DNA from: Anaerocolumna chitinilytica
GTDB taxonomy: Bacteria; Bacillota; Clostridia; Lachnospirales; Lachnospiraceae
Assembly (NCBI RefSeq): GCF_014218355.1
Contig: NZ_AP023368.1
Coordinates: forward strand, 2,918,001 to 2,982,000
DNA length: 64,000 nt
Direction of reading: 5' to 3'
Part shown: one piece after another, positions 61,822 through 64,000 of the stretch
How positions within the stretch are numbered: the stretch's first letter is position 1
Layout: each line of letters begins with the position of its first letter
Notes under the pieces: generated by a model
Told to the model about the DNA's origin: nothing
The model's database searches: none
The model's input: the letters and a program-made list of their open reading frames with translations, nothing else
Position numbers and translations under genes: made by a program

Positions 61822-63714
61822 TTGAAAAATCGGATAAAACCAGATCGGAATATAACAGAAAAGGATCTTTTTCAAGAAGAACCTGAAAAATCATATAACC
61901 AAGGTAAAAAGTTTAAGAAAACATTGGAAGATGATAAAGGTAACAATAAAAAAATAGAAGGAAACAAGGTCAGACCAAGGGATACGAAAGCTGTAGTACG
62001 GCGTCTAAGCAGATACCTTATTGCAGAAAAATGGAAAATTACTCTTGCACTTTTTCTGACTGTAATCGGTAATATTCTCGCCTTAATCGGCCCTATGCTT
62101 TCAGGATATGCCATAGATGCAATTGAACCAGGCAAAGGAAAAGTCATCTTTGAAAAAGTGTTCTACTATTGTGGACTAATGATGATCCTATATGTTTTCT
62201 CAGCCCTTTTCTCTTACTTGCTAAGCATATTAATGCTGCATATCAGTCAGAAGGTAACGAAGCGTATACGAAATGATGTCTTTACAAAATTAACAGAACT
62301 GCCGGTTAATTACTATGATACCAAGCAGGCAGGAGACATAATAAGCCGTATTTCATATGACATAGATGTCATTAGTACCTCATTGTCTACAGATGTAGTG
62401 CAGATAATGGCAAGCGTTATAACCGTTGTCGGCTCCCTTATCATGATGATAATGATCTCTCCGGTATTAGTACTGGTAATGCTTGTTACAATTCCTCTTT
62501 CCATTCTTTACACCCGCTATATGTCCGGCAGGGTAAGACCATTATACGCCATCCGATCAGAAAAATTAGGAGGGTTAAATGGATTTGTAGAAGAGATGGT
62601 TTCCGGTCAAAAAACCATTCGGGCTTATGCCAGGGAAGAGGTCATTCAGGATAAATTTGACTCAATTAATCATGAAGCAGTAGAGGCTTATTTTAATGCG
62701 GACTACTTTAGTAGTATCGTTGGACCTACCGTTAATTTTATTAATAATCTTTCCTTATCATTAGTTACAGTATTCGGAGCGGTTTTATTTTTGCTGGGGC
62801 AATTAACTCTTGGAAGTATATCTTCCTTTATTTTGTACTCAAGAAAATTCTCCGGGCCTATTAATGAAGCAGCTAATATTGTAAGTGAACTTCAATCCGC
62901 CGCAGCAGCGGCAGAGAGGGTATTTAAGATTCTGGATGAAGAATCCGAGGTTGCTGATTCCCCACAGGCAAAGGAATTGACTGTTGAAAAAGGTAAGGTG
63001 CAATTAAACAATGTTACCTTCGGTTATTTAAAGGACAGAATAATTTTACAGAACCTAAATATGGAGGCGAAAGAGGGTAACCTAATCGCTATTGTCGGCC
63101 CTACCGGTGCCGGCAAAACCACTATAATTAATCTCTTGATGCGTTTCTACGATATCAACAACGGCAGTATCATTATTGATAATCAGAATATAAATGAAGT
63201 TACAAGAGGAAGCCTTCGAAAAGCTTATTCTATGGTGTTACAGGATACCTGGGTATTTCATGGTACAATATATGATAACATTGCTTACGGAAAAGAAAAT
63301 GCTACCATGGAAGAAGTGGTAGAAGCAGCAAAAGCAGCGAAAATCCATTCCTATATCAAGAAATTGCCAAAGGGCTATCATACTATCCTGGACGAAGATG
63401 GTATCAACATGTCAAAGGGACAGAAACAACTATTAACAATTGCAAGAGCAATGCTGATGGATTCCAAGATTCTGATATTAGACGAAGCAACTTCAAACGT
63501 TGATACCCGAACAGAAATTCAGATACAAGCCGCCATGCGTAAGCTGATGGAAGATAAGACCTGTTTTGTTATAGCACATCGACTATCTACCATTAAAAAT
63601 GCTGATTTAATCCTGGTAGTAAACGAAGGAAATGTAATTGAACAGGGTACTCATACCGGACTTATGGAGAGAAAAGGCTTTTATTATCAAATGTATTCTT
63701 CACAGTTTGTATAA
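61822..63714 (+). CDS. ABC exporter subunit with catalytic ATP site (BmrD/YheH-like)
   Basis: A 630-residue half-exporter with a 50-residue charged N-terminal extension, six helices and an ATPase. Walker A GPTGAGKT begins at 426; Walker B has the catalytic Glu (E555 in ILDEATSNVD) and H586 in IAHRLS, while the signature reads MSKGQ (530-534) instead of LSGGQ. It complements the partner: its catalytic residues meet the partner's good signature, and its poor signature meets the partner's poor site. Starts with TTG at 61822 behind GGGAG. Confidence 0.93.
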   Translation: MKNRIKPDRNITEKDLFQEEPEKSYNQGKKFKKTLEDDKGNNKKIEGNKVRPRDTKAVVRRLSRYLIAEKWKITLALFLTVIGNILALIGPMLSGYAIDAIEPGKGKVIFEKVFYYCGLMMILYVFSALFSYLLSILMLHISQKVTKRIRNDVFTKLTELPVNYYDTKQAGDIISRISYDIDVISTSLSTDVVQIMASVITVVGSLIMMIMISPVLVLVMLVTIPLSILYTRYMSGRVRPLYAIRSEKLGGLNGFVEEMVSGQKTIRAYAREEVIQDKFDSINHEAVEAYFNADYFSSIVGPTVNFINNLSLSLVTVFGAVLFLLGQLTLGSISSFILYSRKFSGPINEAANIVSELQSAAAAAERVFKILDEESEVADSPQAKELTVEKGKVQLNNVTFGYLKDRIILQNLNMEAKEGNLIAIVGPTGAGKTTIINLLMRFYDINNGSIIIDNQNINEVTRGSLRKAYSMVLQDTWVFHGTIYDNIAYGKENATMEEVVEAAKAAKIHSYIKKLPKGYHTILDEDGINMSKGQKQLLTIARAMLMDSKILILDEATSNVDTRTEIQIQAAMRKLMEDKTCFVIAHRLSTIKNADLILVVNEGNVIEQGTHTGLMERKGFYYQMYSSQFV

Positions 63715-63845
63715 TTTTATATAAATGCCTCAAAACATTACTCAGTAAATAAATATGAAAATAGGACTTGCCAAGCAACCCATTTCTTAGTAAAATATAT
63801 TAGGTTACCGCAAACTTGAGGTGTACTGAGAGGCAAGTAGCTATT

Positions 63846-64000
63846 ATGAAGAATATCAAAGAACATATAAGGCTTGGGCAGTTTAGACCTGTATATCTCC
63901 TATATGGCACAGAAAGTTATCTAAAGAGACTGTATAAAGATAAATTAAGAACAGCCATCCTAACCGACAACAATGAGATGAATTATTCCTATTTTGAAGG
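63846..64000 (+). CDS. holA: DNA polymerase III delta subunit, 5' part
   Basis: The first 51 codons of a gene running off the window. MKNIKEHIRLGQFRPVYLLYGTESYLKRLYKDKLRTAIL is the N-terminal clamp-loader delta subunit pattern (the phrase VYLLYGTESYL corresponds to the family's LYG-E-fl motif). Delta opens the sliding clamp during replication. A weak ribosome site (GAGAGG, farther than usual) precedes the ATG. Confidence 0.8.
   Translation, partial: MKNIKEHIRLGQFRPVYLLYGTESYLKRLYKDKLRTAILTDNNEMNYSYFE

Overview
The window reads as chromosomal DNA of a low-GC, Gram-positive anaerobe of the Clostridia, most likely a Lachnospiraceae relative (Lachnoclostridium or Anaerocolumna type). Pointers are the AT-rich genes with strong AGGAGG ribosome sites, a type III (GlnN) glutamine synthetase, a glmS ribozyme, a tryptophan T-box, a yjdF-type riboswitch leader, LytS/YesN sugar sensing, and many Rho-independent terminators. 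This placement is inferred from gene types. No rRNA, tRNA or CRISPR array was seen.

Layout. 1-1.1 kb: the 3'-truncated (window edge) end of an IS110-family element, with the long non-coding end where these elements carry their bridge RNA. 1.4-4.7 kb: small accessory genes (PepSY-like protein, double GNAT, half-size EamA transporter) and pepT. 4.9-12.2 kb: amino-acid synthesis (ilvD-ilvB; serC-serA, then a terminator, then a DUF1015 gene). 12.3-19.7 kb: an exported YcdB/SLH protein, a 6S-like small RNA candidate, manA, a YesL-like protein, glgB and an MscS channel. 19.9-26.4 kb: glnN, a truA homologue with an altered catalytic residue, a GH31 alpha-xylosidase and a GNAT gene. 26.7-29.5 kb: a 925-residue coiled-coil protein with 22-residue tandem repeats. 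29.6-33.4 kb: glmS with its ribozyme and two promoters, then a complete ISL3 element with 8-bp target duplication lying in the T-tract of the degV terminator.

33.5-36 kb: a MarR-DegV pair with FabT-like palindromes around its promoter, and a divergent patatin-like lipase; together they look like a fatty-acid module. 36.1-37.9 kb: an aldo/keto reductase with ferredoxin domain, then an intergenic region with two large inverted repeats, one about 230 bp long. 37.9-48.2 kb: a monosaccharide uptake locus: a membrane-anchored sugar-binding sensor, LytS-type kinase, YesN-type regulator, two further binding lipoproteins, ATPase and permease. This matches the XylFII-LytS/YesN xylose-sensing arrangement and fits functionally with the alpha-xylosidase at 23.6 kb.

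49.0-56.2 kb: a complete trpEGDCFBA operon behind a Trp T-box. 56.4-64 kb: yjdF with a riboswitch-type leader, a rhodanese, a flavin amine oxidase, xpt, a heterodimeric ABC exporter with one degenerate ATP site, and the start of holA. The main candidates for something new are the palindromic element at 37.57-37.80 kb, the hendecad coiled-coil protein, the MarR/DegV operator architecture, the DUF1015 protein with a DGHHR motif beside serCA, and the structured RNA at 14.51-14.71 kb.
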